From the NCBI RefSeq assembly GCF_001589285.1, contig NZ_JEMA01000255.1:7527-71526 (forward strand): DNA of 64,000 nt, in the 5' to 3' direction. This DNA comes from Sorangium cellulosum (GTDB taxonomy: Bacteria; Myxococcota_A; Polyangia; Polyangiales; Polyangiaceae). Made by a program: the position numbers and the translations under genes. Under the pieces are notes generated by a model that worked only from the letters and a program-made list of their open reading frames with translations, had not been told where the DNA came from and did no database searches. Of the stretch, positions 12,341 to 21,342 are shown in pieces. Numbering within the stretch: position 1 is the stretch's first letter; the number at the start of each line of letters is the position of its first letter.

Positions 12341-14466
12341 CACAGGTGCGCGCTGAAGCTGTCGAGGGAGTACGCCGCCATCCCCTGCGGCGTGAGCTGC
12401 CGGTAGACGAGCTTGCCGTAGTCGAAGCCGTCGATCCGCGCCCCGTACACCCCGAGGGTGATCGGCCCCGGCGGGATCGCGCCGTTGTCGATCCCGAGCT
12501 GCCGGATGTCCGGCACCTCGATCGCGTGCGATCCCGCCGGCACGGCGATGGTCCACCGGATGAGCCCGTTCCCGCTCGCGATGTCGTAGACGCTGAGGTC
12601 GACGGGCGCGCCCGCGCTGAACGTGGTGGCCAGGTGCGCGCCGTCCCAGGCGCGGTTCTGCGCCGGCGTCTCCAGGGTCGGCACGCCAACGAAGTCGCCG
12701 ACGCGCACGGGCTCGCTCGTGGTGGTCGAGAGGATCCGACCGACGACGGACAGCGGCGTGAGCCCGGCCTGGCCGGTGACGGCGCGCGCCGAGGAGTGGT
12801 AGCTCGCGCCGAGCAGATCGCGGGTGAGCGGCGGGACGCCCACGAACGTCAGCCTCCCGTCGAACGGGATCAGCGGGCTCTGGGCGCCGATCGGCAGCGT
12901 GGCGAACCCGTCGTTGCCGATCATCAGCGACACGTTCGCCTGGATGCGGTCCGGCCCCTTGGGGCCCTTCGTGGGCGCGGTGACGTCCATCGCGAGGGCG
13001 TGATCGAGGGGCTGGTTCATCCGCACGAACACGTCCCTCGTCACCTCGCCGGGGAGCGCCGGGATCCCGCGGACGATGCCCATGGCGTACGCCGTGAACC
13101 GCGGCGGGACCACCGATCGATCCTCGAGGCCCGCCAGCGCATAGAGCGAGCGGTTGCCGGGGGCGAGGTACATCGTGAACCCGTGCCCGAGGTCCCCCGG
13201 CGTGGTCGGGGTGATCGCCTGGATCGCGGACGGCAACTTGAAGGTCGCGAGCGGATCGCTCCCCGTCGTGAACACGTACGCGACCTGGCGCTCGGTCTCG
13301 CGCTGCGGGGTCGGGACGTTGCTCCACGCGGCGCCGCCTGGGTCCAGCGACTCGTCCCAGACGAGCTCGCCGTCGATCACCCCGGCCGTGCCCACCTTGC
13401 CGCCGACAGGCGGCGGCGGATCGCCGGACGCGCCGCAGGCGGGCGTGAGCACCGGATCCAGGTACACGGTCGCCGTGTCGACAGGCACATCGACGAACGA
13501 GATCGGGCTGTGGCACGTCGCGGCGACCGTGACGGTCCGCGGGGCGTCGAGCGAGGCGTCCTCGAACACGGCGACGCCGGACGCGTCCGCCTCGCCGATG
13601 ATCGCGGACGTCAGGCTGCTGCCCACGACGACGCGCGCCCCCGGGATCGGGTCGCCGGTGAAGTTGTTGTAGACGAGGACCCTGAGCCGCCCGGCGAGCG
13701 GCGCGCCGCTGAGCCCGCCCTTGTAGCCGTTCGTGCTGTCCTCGTAGGTGTAGCCGTCCAGCAAGAGGATCGTCTCGCCGCCGGTGGTCACCGCGATCGT
13801 CTTCGCGCCCGGCGTTCCCCGGGGCACGGTGCATACAAGCCGGGTCGGCCCCTCGACCGCGAGCGACGTGCACGGCTTCTGATCGATCCTCGCGATGGTC
13901 GTCGCGTCCCATCGCGTCCCTTGTCCGATGAGCTCGATGGTCGTCCCGCCGGAGATCGGCCCGCTCGATGGGGACGCGTACAGCGCGTCGTAGACGTAGC
14001 CGCCCGGCAGCGCCCTCCGGGTCGACGTGTCGTCGCCGTTCTGTGCGACGAGCTCGACCGGCCCTGCCGCGCCCGGGGGCGCGACCACCTGGACCCGGCT
14101 GGGATCGATCGGCACGATCGCGGACGGATCGACCTCGACGTCGCCGAACCAGACGCGGACCCTGGAGCTGAAGCCGTTCCCGTGGAGGAGGACGCGCTGG
14201 CCCCCGTTGAACGGCCCGTGCGTCGGGTCGGCGCCGAGCAGCGCGTGCGGATCGGCGCTCGGCAGCCCGGCGCTGGTGGACGAGGCCGTGGCCTGCGGGT
14301 CCACGCCGAAGTCGCCGCCGCCTCCGTCACCGTCGGTCTGCCGGCGGATGCCCTCGGGCGCCGAGGCGATGCAGGCGGACACGACGGCGAATCCTGCGCA
14401 ACATGCGGAGAGCGAGGCGAAGCGTGCTGTAAGAAAGGCGGTTCGCACGGGCGGAGTGTACGTCAT
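12340..14466 (-). CDS. IPT/TIG-domain lipoprotein
   Basis: Encodes 708 aa from the ATG at 14466. A signal ends at AVVSAC (Cys about residue 32), so it is probably lipidated. Two consecutive IPT/TIG-like Ig-fold domains are visible from residue 70: GPFNGGQRVLLHGNGFSSRV and SGPISGGTTIELIGQGTRWD, each ending in a GGYVY/DGYTYE-type strand. A carboxypeptidase-regulatory-like fold follows (LRVLVYNNFTGDPIPGARVV). The C-terminal half is unrecognised. It is the first gene of a two-gene minus-strand operon and overlaps the next start by 1 bp. A surface adhesion or carbohydrate-interaction role is inferred from the domains only. Confidence 0.83.
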   Translation of the reverse strand: MTYTPPVRTAFLTARFASLSACCAGFAVVSACIASAPEGIRRQTDGDGGGGDFGVDPQATASSTSAGLPSADPHALLGADPTHGPFNGGQRVLLHGNGFSSRVRVWFGDVEVDPSAIVPIDPSRVQVVAPPGAAGPVELVAQNGDDTSTRRALPGGYVYDALYASPSSGPISGGTTIELIGQGTRWDATTIARIDQKPCTSLAVEGPTRLVCTVPRGTPGAKTIAVTTGGETILLLDGYTYEDSTNGYKGGLSGAPLAGRLRVLVYNNFTGDPIPGARVVVGSSLTSAIIGEADASGVAVFEDASLDAPRTVTVAATCHSPISFVDVPVDTATVYLDPVLTPACGASGDPPPPVGGKVGTAGVIDGELVWDESLDPGGAAWSNVPTPQRETERQVAYVFTTGSDPLATFKLPSAIQAITPTTPGDLGHGFTMYLAPGNRSLYALAGLEDRSVVPPRFTAYAMGIVRGIPALPGEVTRDVFVRMNQPLDHALAMDVTAPTKGPKGPDRIQANVSLMIGNDGFATLPIGAQSPLIPFDGRLTFVGVPPLTRDLLGASYHSSARAVTGQAGLTPLSVVGRILSTTTSEPVRVGDFVGVPTLETPAQNRAWDGAHLATTFSAGAPVDLSVYDIASGNGLIRWTIAVPAGSHAIEVPDIRQLGIDNGAIPPGPITLGVYGARIDGFDYGKLVYRQLTPQGMAAYSLDSFSAHL

Positions 14467-14629
14467 CGTGGAGGCCGGGACACGGCGCGGCACGGAGCGC
14501 TCGCCCGCGCCGCGCGCCCCCCGCCCGCTGTCGGAACGCGTCCAATCCAGGGCGAAACGACCGGAAAAGCGCGGGCAGCTCGCGGGAACCTCGCGGGAAC
14601 ATGGACCGCTGGCGCGGCGGCGCCGCCGC

Positions 14630-14658
14630 TTGACAAGCGGGACGCATCGGGGTAGCAA
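14630..14658 (+). promoter_or_regulatory. Sigma-70-type promoter of rpsB-tsf
   Basis: A perfect -35 hexamer TTGACA lies at 14630-14635. It is followed after exactly 17 bp by TAGCAA at 14653-14658 as -10. The predicted start near 14665 gives a leader of about 190 nt before the rpsB GTG codon. This is the best consensus-like promoter in the window. Confidence 0.7.
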
Positions 14659-14662
14659 ACCG

Positions 14663-14817
14663 CCCCCTCGTGCGGTCTCGTGACGAGGGGGACAGCAGAG
14701 GTTGAATCCTCGCTGTCGCTGCGAGCAAATCCACACGCTCTCCTGGCACCCACGGCATTCCGCGACCCGGTGCCCCATCGACACGGACGCTCCTGTCCGT
14801 GCGTGGGGTTGGTCGCG
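14663..14817 (+). promoter_or_regulatory. Structured rpsB leader with three stem-loops
   Basis: Three hairpins follow the promoter. First, CCCCCTCG at 14663-14670 pairs with CGAGGGGG at 14684-14691. Second, GACAGC-A-GAGG at 14691-14701 pairs with CCTC-GCTGTC at 14708-14717, with one bulged A; it abuts the first at 14691. Third is a long three-part stem: CGCGACC (14761-14767) with GGTCGCG (14811-14817), CCCCA with TGGGG, and CACGGAC (14782-14788) with GTCCGTG (14795-14801) around a 6-nt loop. No U-tract follows, so this is not an ordinary terminator. Ribosomal protein leaders often bind the encoded protein; S2 autoregulation is the obvious hypothesis, unproven here. Confidence 0.55.
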
Positions 14818-14854
14818 GGAGGGGGAGCGGCGGACCAACCGAAAGGACACAGCC

Positions 14855-15739
14855 GTGACTGATACCAGCTATTCCGAATCCGCTCCCGCGGCCGACACCA
14901 TGCAGGCCGTTGCCCCCCAGCCGGGGGATTTCCCGCTCCCGCTGCGCTCGCTGCTCGACGCCGGCGTGCACTTCGGCCACCAGACGAAGCGCTGGAACCC
15001 GAAGATGCGGCCGTTCATCTACGGCGCGCGCAACGGCATCCACATCATCGACCTCGATCAGACGACGCGGCTCTTCAAGCGCGCGTACGACTTCCTGACC
15101 GACGCCGTCGGCCGCGGCGGCCACGTGCTGTTCGTCGGCACGAAGCGCCAGGCGCAGGACATCGTGCAGGAGGAGGCCCGGCGGTCGGGCATGTACTTCG
15201 TCACGAACCGCTGGCTCGGCGGCACGCTGACCAACTTCCGGACGATCAAGCAGGGCCTCGATCGCCTGCGCACCCTCGAGCGCATGAAGGAGGACGGGAC
15301 CTACGAGCAGCTGCTCAAGAAGGAGGTCGTCCGCCTCGAGAAGGAGCGCGAGCGGCTCGAGAAGTACCTGGGCGGCCTCAAGGGCATGGGCGGCCTGCCC
15401 GCGGCGATCTTCGTGATCGATCCGCACCAGGAGTCGATCGCGATCAGCGAGGCGCGCAAGCTGAACGTCCCGGTCGTGGCCATCACGGACACCAACTGCG
15501 ACCCGGATCTCGTCGACTTCGTGATCCCTGGCAACGACGACGCCATCCGCTCGATCCGGCTGATCACGGCCCGCGTCGCGGACGCGTGCGTCGAGGGCGC
15601 GCAGCGCCGCAAAGACCACGGCGAGGGCGCGCACGGCTCGCAGCCTCCGGCCGGCGGTCGCGGCCAGCGCGACGAGATCAACGTGTACCAGGGCGGCCGC
15701 GGCGGCCGCGGCGGTCCGCGCCAGCAGCAGGCGTCGTAG
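14855..15739 (+). CDS. rpsB: 30S ribosomal protein S2
   Basis: Encodes 294 aa. The GTG at 14855 is chosen because GAAAGGAC lies 6-7 nt upstream; an ATG at 14899 lacks such a site. S2 signatures are present: [19 protein letters not shown] (about residues 30-48), [47 protein letters not shown] and [19 protein letters not shown]. The protein is longer than E. coli S2 (241 aa) because of an N-terminal extension and a Gly/Arg-rich tail ([13 protein letters not shown]). It binds the 30S head and body with S1 and is followed by tsf as in most bacteria. Confidence 0.97.
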   Translation: MTDTSYSESAPAADTMQAVAPQPGDFPLPLRSLLDAGVHFGHQTKRWNPKMRPFIYGARNGIHIIDLDQTTRLFKRAYDFLTDAVGRGGHVLFVGTKRQAQDIVQEEARRSGMYFVTNRWLGGTLTNFRTIKQGLDRLRTLERMKEDGTYEQLLKKEVVRLEKERERLEKYLGGLKGMGGLPAAIFVIDPHQESIAISEARKLNVPVVAITDTNCDPDLVDFVIPGNDDAIRSIRLITARVADACVEGAQRRKDHGEGAHGSQPPAGGRGQRDEINVYQGGRGGRGGPRQQQAS

Positions 15740-15820
15740 CGGCGGCGCGAGCCGCATCGAAGCGGCCCGACGGCCCAGGGGCCGGGAGGTGGAGCGATGT
15801 CGCCGCCTCTCGCCCCGGAT

Positions 15821-15900
15821 CGGAGACCGCAGCGCGCCGAGGGCGCAGGGACAGAAATGCGAATTTCATTTCTCTGCGCCCTCTGTGCTTCTGCGGTCCG
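15821..15900 (+). promoter_or_regulatory. 80-nt two-tier hairpin between rpsB and tsf
   Basis: The outer arms are CGGAGACCGCAG (15821-15832) and CTGCGGTCCG (15891-15900). The inner arms are GAGGGCGCAG (15839-15848) with CTGCGCCCTC (15874-15883), and AGAAATG (15853-15859) with CATTTCT (15867-15873) around a 7-nt AT-rich loop. There is no poly-U run. A partial terminator, processing site or attenuator setting the S2:EF-Ts ratio is possible. Confidence 0.5.
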
Positions 15901-16002
15901 ATCTGCGCATCGCGCGGGCGCTCGTGGTCATCAGTCTGAAGTGCGATGAAGAGGGGCCGCTCGACGCGGCTCCTTCCTATCTAGGTTGAAGGAGAAAGAG
16001 CC

Positions 16003-16953
16003 ATGGCCGGCATCAATGCGCAGGCGATCAAGGAGCTTCGTGAGCGTACCCAGGCGGGGATGAGCGACTGCAAGAGCGCCCTCACGGAGGCCGAGGGCGA
16101 CATGGAGAAGGCGGTCGAGATCATCCTCAAGAAGGGTCTCGCGAAGAGCGCCAAGCGGGCCGGCGCGTCCGCCACCGAGGGCGAGGTTCGCGCGGCGGTC
16201 GCGGCCGATCGGCGGAGCGCGACGATGGTCGAGGTCAACATCCAGACCGACTTCGCCGCGCGCAACGACGCGTTCCGGCAGTTCGTCGGCGACGTGCTCG
16301 CCGCTGTCGAGAAGGCGCCCGAGGGCGCGGACGTGAGCCAGCTCTCGATCGGCGGCAAGTCGATCGCCGACACGGCGACCGAGCTGACCGCGCGTATCGG
16401 CGAGAAGGTCGCGGTGCGCCGCTGGGATCGCGTGTCGATCCCGGAGGGCAAGTACGGCGTCGCGCACGCGTACGTGCACCTCGGCGGCAAGATCGGCGTG
16501 CTCGTGGCGGTCGAGGCGTCGAGCCAGGCGGTGGCGGAGCACCCCGAGGTGCAGAAGTTCATCGACGAGACGGCGATGCAGGCCGCCGCGATGAGCCCGC
16601 TCGTCCTCCGTCGCGACGAGGTCACGGCGGAGCTGAAGGCGAAGCAGCAGGAGATCTTCGAGGGGCAGCTCCGCGAGGATCCGAAGCCGAAGCCGGAGTC
16701 GGCGTGGCCGAAGATCATCGAGGGCAAGTTCAACAAGTGGTACTCGGAGGTCGCGCTCCTCGAGCAGGAGTCGGTCGAGGCGGCGTCGCGCGGCGTGTCG
16801 GGCCAGACGATCGACAAGCTGCGCGAGGCGGCCGCGAAGGCGGCCGGCGGCGAGCTCACGCTCACGCGCTTCGTGCGGTACGAGCGCGGCGAGGGCATCG
16901 CGAAGAAAGAGGACGACTTCGCCGCCGAGGTGGCGAAGATGGCCGCGAGCTGA
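16003..16953 (+). CDS. tsf: Translation elongation factor Ts
   Basis: Encodes 316 aa, with GAAGGAG a few bases upstream of the ATG. The N-terminal UBA-like domain reads IKELRERTQAGMSDCKSALT and KAVEIILKKGLAKS. It contacts EF-Tu; the NIQTDFAARNDAF core motif follows at about residues 80-92. The protein catalyses GDP release from EF-Tu. It lies 263 bp after rpsB and is probably co-transcribed through the hairpin element. The usual downstream pyrH and frr are absent; a polysaccharide deacetylase follows after 9 bp. Confidence 0.97.
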   Translation: MAGINAQAIKELRERTQAGMSDCKSALTEAEGDMEKAVEIILKKGLAKSAKRAGASATEGEVRAAVAADRRSATMVEVNIQTDFAARNDAFRQFVGDVLAAVEKAPEGADVSQLSIGGKSIADTATELTARIGEKVAVRRWDRVSIPEGKYGVAHAYVHLGGKIGVLVAVEASSQAVAEHPEVQKFIDETAMQAAAMSPLVLRRDEVTAELKAKQQEIFEGQLREDPKPKPESAWPKIIEGKFNKWYSEVALLEQESVEAASRGVSGQTIDKLREAAAKAAGGELTLTRFVRYERGEGIAKKEDDFAAEVAKMAAS

Positions 16954-16962
16954 CGCGGTCCG

Positions 16963-17907
16963 ATGCGGGGGCGCCTCGCCGCCGTCTCGATCGACCTCGA
17001 CGAGGTCCCGAACTACCTCGCCCTCCACGGCCTCGCCGTCCCGGGTCGTCCCGGGGCGGCGGCCGCGCTGCACGCGGTCTATGACGCGGCGCTGCCGCGT
17101 ATCGCCGACTTCGCTGCTTCCCACGGCATCCCTGTCACGCTGTTCGCGATCGGCCGCGACCTCGCGCGCCCGGAGAGCGCGGCGGCCCTGCGCGCGCTGA
17201 GCGACGCGGGCCACGCGGTCGAGAACCACTCGTACGGGCACCGCTACGACCTGTCGCGGCTCCCGCGCGCCGCGATAGCGGCCGACGTCCTGCTGGGCGC
17301 CGAGGCGATCGCGGAGGCGGTCAGGCGTCGTCCGACGGGCTTCCGCGCGCCGGGCTACACAGTGAGCGACGCGCTGTTCGACGCGCTCGACGCTGTCGGT
17401 GTCGCGTTCGACTCCTCGGTGTTCCCGTGCCCCCCGTACTACGCCGCCAAGGCCCTCGTGATGGGCGTGCAGCGCGCGCAGGGGAGGGGCTCGGCGGCGA
17501 TCCTGGACACCCCGCGCGTGCTCGCGGCGCCGCGCCGCCCGTACCGGCCGGGGCGACCGTGGTACCGGCGCGGCGGCCGGCGCTTCGTCGAGCTGCCGAT
17601 CCAGGTGACGCCCGGGCTCCGGCTGCCCGTCATCGGCACGAGCGTGGCGCTCGCGGGCGCGGTGGGGGCTCGGTGGCTCGCGCGCGCCTGCGCCGGCGAG
17701 GCGCTCGTGAACCTGGAGCTGCACGGGATGGATTTCCTCGACCGGCGCGACGGCCTCGAGGCGCTCGCGCCGTACCAGCCGGAGCTCCGGGTGCCGCTCG
17801 GCAGGCGGCTCGAGGCGCTGGGGGCGTTCGTGGAGGAGACGGCGCGGGGGGGGGCGAGGTTCGTGCGGCTGGACGAGGCGGCCAGGGAGCGCGGGCTCGT
17901 CGCGTGA
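16963..17907 (+). CDS. Polysaccharide deacetylase (NodB-homology, CE4)
   Basis: Encodes 314 aa. CE4 motifs: AVSIDLDEVPNY (Asp11/Asp13 as catalytic base and metal ligand), H-S-Y-G-H at 89-93 for the metal, FRAPGY (motif 3), and LELHGMDF with a late His. The family removes N- or O-acetyl groups from chitin, peptidoglycan or exopolysaccharide using a divalent metal. No signal peptide is visible, so it is cytoplasmic or acts on a lipid-linked precursor; the GYTVSDALFDALDAVGV form resembles sugar-deacetylases of exopolysaccharide loci. It starts 9 bp after tsf and may share its transcript. Confidence 0.85.
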   Translation: MRGRLAAVSIDLDEVPNYLALHGLAVPGRPGAAAALHAVYDAALPRIADFAASHGIPVTLFAIGRDLARPESAAALRALSDAGHAVENHSYGHRYDLSRLPRAAIAADVLLGAEAIAEAVRRRPTGFRAPGYTVSDALFDALDAVGVAFDSSVFPCPPYYAAKALVMGVQRAQGRGSAAILDTPRVLAAPRRPYRPGRPWYRRGGRRFVELPIQVTPGLRLPVIGTSVALAGAVGARWLARACAGEALVNLELHGMDFLDRRDGLEALAPYQPELRVPLGRRLEALGAFVEETARGGARFVRLDEAARERGLVA

Positions 17908-17977
17908 CGAGGGGTCGACGTCGCCCGGCGGCGCGAATTCCCTGACGAGCATGGTGCCGTCGGGTACCTTCCCGGCG

Positions 17978-19330
17978 ATGGAGTTCGAGCGCCTCCAGGA
18001 ACTCTACAACCGCTGCAACCCCGACGAGCCGCTGTCGCCGGGCGACGCGCGCAACGTGGACATCGACGTCAGCGGCGTCCGCGGGGCTCACTGGACGAAC
18101 AAGCTCGCGCGGCAGATCGAGCTCTCCAGGACGCCGGTCTGCCAGCTCTTCACCGGCCTCCGCGGCACGGGGAAGAGCACCGAGATCCAGCGTCTGGCGG
18201 CCAGGCTCTCCGATCCGAAGCGGCGCAACCTCCTCACGGTCCTGATCGACGCGGATGACGTCCTCGACCTCACGGTGGAGATCGACATCTCGGACGTGCT
18301 CGCGCTCGTCCTGCTGCATACCGAGCGTACCGTCCTGGCCGCGGAGGGAGGCGACGCGGCCGACGCGTTGACGGACGGGCCTCACCGGCGGCTCTGGGCG
18401 TGGCTCTCGCGGACCGACGTGGAGATCGGCAAGCTGACGGCGGGCGTCGGGGCGGGCGCGAAGGCGGGCGTCGAGCTCAACCTGAAGACGAACCCGACCG
18501 TCCGCCACCGGGTCCGCGAGATCGTGGCCAGGCACCTGTCCACCTTCGTCCGCTTCGTGCACGACGAGCTCCGCGAGCTCGACTGGCGCGCGCGCAAGCT
18601 CGGGTACTCCGGCGTCGTGATCCTCTTCGATTCGCTGGAGAAGCTCCGGGGCACGAGCCTCACCTGGAAGCCGGTGCTCGAGAGCGCCGAGCGCATCTTC
18701 TCGACCGGCGCGCCCTACCTCCAGCTCCCGGTTCACGTGCTCTACACGATCCCGCCGGCGCTCGCGCGCCGCATGGTCGAGCCGCCCGTGTCGTTCCTGC
18801 CGATGATCAAGGTCCGGGACGCCGAGGGCAGGCTCCACCCCGAGGGCGTCGAGGTCGTCACGGAGCTCGTGAAGAAGCGCATCGACGATGCCGCGCTCCG
18901 CGAGCTCTTCGGCGAATCCGCGCTCCGGGACCGGATCCGGGCCATGGCACTGTGGTCGGGCGGCTACCCGCGCGAGATCGTGCGGCTGCTCCAGACCTTG
19001 CTCGAGCTGGAGACGTTCCCCGTCGACGGCAAGACGCTCGAGCGGGAGCTCCACCGGGCAGGGAACGCGTACCGGAGCATCGTCTACGACAGCGGCGCGA
19101 TCCCGTGGCTCGCCACGGTGAACCGCACGAAGCGGCTCATCACGAGCAACGATCAGGAACGCGAGGCGGCCGATCACCTGCTCCAGAACAACGTGATCCT
19201 GCGCTACCTCAACGACGACGAGTGGGTCGACGTCCACCCGTCGGTGGCCGGGATGCAGGAGCTCGCCGGGCCCTCGTCCGACGCGACGCCCAACGCGACG
19301 AAGGACGCCGCCGCGGAGAAGGGCGTATGA
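17978..19330 (+). CDS. P-loop ATPase of an ATPase/TPR gene pair
   Basis: Encodes 450 aa from the ATG at 17978; an in-frame ATG at 17951 would add nine residues. Walker A is TGLRGTGKST (about 59-68) and a Walker B-like VVILFDSLEKLRG lies around 211-223. Sensor-type RxxAMALWSGGYPREIVRL and winged-helix-like C-terminal sequence (WLATVNRTKRLITSNDQ) follow, the architecture of Orc/Cdc6- or STAND-like ATPases. A FRGSL-like extended N-terminus (ELYNRCNPDEPLSPGD) precedes the P-loop. The stop overlaps the next ATG (19327), so the two products are made together. Function unknown; a signalling or conflict switch is inferred. Confidence 0.8.
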   Translation: MEFERLQELYNRCNPDEPLSPGDARNVDIDVSGVRGAHWTNKLARQIELSRTPVCQLFTGLRGTGKSTEIQRLAARLSDPKRRNLLTVLIDADDVLDLTVEIDISDVLALVLLHTERTVLAAEGGDAADALTDGPHRRLWAWLSRTDVEIGKLTAGVGAGAKAGVELNLKTNPTVRHRVREIVARHLSTFVRFVHDELRELDWRARKLGYSGVVILFDSLEKLRGTSLTWKPVLESAERIFSTGAPYLQLPVHVLYTIPPALARRMVEPPVSFLPMIKVRDAEGRLHPEGVEVVTELVKKRIDDAALRELFGESALRDRIRAMALWSGGYPREIVRLLQTLLELETFPVDGKTLERELHRAGNAYRSIVYDSGAIPWLATVNRTKRLITSNDQEREAADHLLQNNVILRYLNDDEWVDVHPSVAGMQELAGPSSDATPNATKDAAAEKGV

Positions 19331-21342
19331 CCGGCGCCGCGGGCGGGGAGCGCTCGCGGCTCATCCGGGCGCTCGCGCTCTCGCGGCGGTTCCACCTGTA
19401 CCTCGCGCGGTGCGCGAGCCCCCGCGCGGCGGATCAGCTCGTCGCGGCGCTCTCCGAAGAGCTTCCGCAGCTCGGGCGCGCCGACGTCCGCCTCGTCCGG
19501 CTGGAGCCATACAGCGCGCGGACCGAGGACACGCCGCTCACGGACGGCGAGCTCGCGGAGCGTGTGCTGCTCCCGCTCCTCGACCCGCCCAAGGAGCTCC
19601 GCGGCGCGACCCACCTGGTCGACGCGTCACGCGCGACGTATGCCGACACGGAGGGGTGGGCGCGGCTCTTCGCGCTCTGGAACGAGAAGCGCAACGTCCT
19701 GGGCCCGTCGCGCGGCGAGGTCGTGGTGATGCTGCCGTCCGGGCTCGTGTCCGTGTTCGCGGCCGCGGCGCCGGACGTGTGGTCCATCCGCAGCGGGGAG
19801 TACGGGATCGACGAGGATGCGAGCGCGCGCCGAGGCGGCCTGGAGATCCGGGCGCCGGGACCCCGCGTGGTGGTCCTCGACGACGTGACCTTTCCCACCC
19901 TTGCGGCCACTGCGCCGGAGGGTTCGCAGGCGCGGGCTGCGGACGCGTTGCTGCTGATGCAGGCGGTCCCGCCGCTCGCGCTGTTTGGCGGCGATCTCGT
20001 GGTCAGGCCCTGGATCGACGACGTCCTCGCCGCGCGCTGGGCCGCCGATCCAATGAACGGCGATGCCAGCCAGCAGCCCGGGCTATGGGGCGTTGCGCCG
20101 TCCGTCCTGGCGCAGCGGGATCTGCGCCGCGCTGACGATATGCTCGCCGTGCGGTGCTTCGGTGCTGCCGAGGAGCTCCTCGTCCATCTCCTGGAGTGCG
20201 CCGCGGATGACCAGATCGAGCTGACAGCCGTCGCGCTCTCGGAGCTTGCCATCGCGATCGCCGCGCAGGATCGCCCTGACGTCGCTGCCATCCATGGGAA
20301 ACGTGCGCTCTCACTCGTGGGCGTCGTCCCCGGCGGAGGGGGCGCCAGGACGCCTGTATCGCCGTACGTGACGGCGGGGGTGCTGCGGGCCAACGCGTTC
20401 GTGCGCTGGTGCCTCGGTCATCTCGAGGTCGCGGAGCAGCTCGACCAGACGCTGGCCGCTCGGATGGAGGCGCCTGCAGAGGCGGTCCGATGGTTCCATC
20501 GGCCACTCGTCGCTCGATCGCGCCTTCTCCGGCTCGCCGAGTGCGGCCAGATCGCCGCGGCGCGAGAGCAGGTCCGCGTGCTGTTCGATTCCGGTCCGCA
20601 CGCGGGATCGCGGAAGAAGCCTGTGCCAGAGGGGGCGATCGCACGCATTATCATCGCGGATCTCGAGTTTCTCTCCGGCGATCTCGACGCGTCGATCCGG
20701 GAGCTCGATCGAGCTCGCGTCGAGGGCCGGGCGTGGCCGGAAGAGCACGCGAGCCTCCGTCGTCGCAGCAAGGTCGCCACGGCGTTCGTCGAGATCGCTC
20801 GCGGAAACGAGGAGCGAGCCTCGAAGCTGCTCGGGCGTCCGAAGAATCCGCAGGCTCCCTCGCACTGGAGGGAGCCCGAGCCGGAAGGCGAGTTCCGGGC
20901 AGAGGCCTTCCACGCGATGACGTCCGGACTCCTCGCGATGGTCACGGGGGATCCTGTACGCGCCTGCACGTGGTTCGAGAGCGCGCGCGGCTTCATCGAC
21001 GAATGGGGGCGCCTTGGCCTGGACCGGCGATCGCGCCTGCGCGCGCAGCTCCTCGCGGACCTGCTCCGGACCGCGCTCCGGCCCGAGGGCGACCAGATCG
21101 TCGCAACGGCGCACGATCTCGCCGGTCAATCGGAGGCGCTCCTGGGCGACACGGCGGAGGACCACGTGAGCCGCGTGCTCGCCGTGGCGGTGCACCGCGA
21201 GCTCGCGCGGCGCCTCGCGAGCGCCGGCGCTGGCGAGGCCCGAGCGGCCGCGCAGCGCGCCGCGGCGCTCGCCCGGCCGCTCGGCGCCCTCGGTGTGCCC
21301 GCGTGGGACGAGCTGCTCCGCGCCGCAGAGCGCTCGCTTTGA
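19327..21342 (+). CDS. Large alpha-helical (TPR-like) partner of the ATPase
   Basis: Encodes 671 aa, starting inside the ATPase stop codon (ATGA). Residues about 15-170 form an alpha/beta domain with RFHLYLARCASPRAADQLVA, ALWNEKRNVLGPSRGEVVVM and APDVWSIRSGEYG. Similar WNxxRxxL...LP...APDxW phrases occur at the N-terminus of TPR proteins next to myxobacterial ATPases, recalled from general knowledge. Residues about 230-660 are a helical solenoid with degenerate TPR spacing. No transmembrane segment or catalytic motif is seen. It is likely the sensor or effector of the pair; the ligand is unknown. GC3 falls slightly in its second half. Confidence 0.75.
   Translation: MTGAAGGERSRLIRALALSRRFHLYLARCASPRAADQLVAALSEELPQLGRADVRLVRLEPYSARTEDTPLTDGELAERVLLPLLDPPKELRGATHLVDASRATYADTEGWARLFALWNEKRNVLGPSRGEVVVMLPSGLVSVFAAAAPDVWSIRSGEYGIDEDASARRGGLEIRAPGPRVVVLDDVTFPTLAATAPEGSQARAADALLLMQAVPPLALFGGDLVVRPWIDDVLAARWAADPMNGDASQQPGLWGVAPSVLAQRDLRRADDMLAVRCFGAAEELLVHLLECAADDQIELTAVALSELAIAIAAQDRPDVAAIHGKRALSLVGVVPGGGGARTPVSPYVTAGVLRANAFVRWCLGHLEVAEQLDQTLAARMEAPAEAVRWFHRPLVARSRLLRLAECGQIAAAREQVRVLFDSGPHAGSRKKPVPEGAIARIIIADLEFLSGDLDASIRELDRARVEGRAWPEEHASLRRRSKVATAFVEIARGNEERASKLLGRPKNPQAPSHWREPEPEGEFRAEAFHAMTSGLLAMVTGDPVRACTWFESARGFIDEWGRLGLDRRSRLRAQLLADLLRTALRPEGDQIVATAHDLAGQSEALLGDTAEDHVSRVLAVAVHRELARRLASAGAGEARAAAQRAAALARPLGALGVPAWDELLRAAERSL

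Noticed and set aside
14691-14717. tRNA T-arm-like sequence GGTTGAATCC upstream of rpsB
   Set aside because: No acceptor, D or anticodon stem fits around it; it is part of the rpsB leader hairpin.
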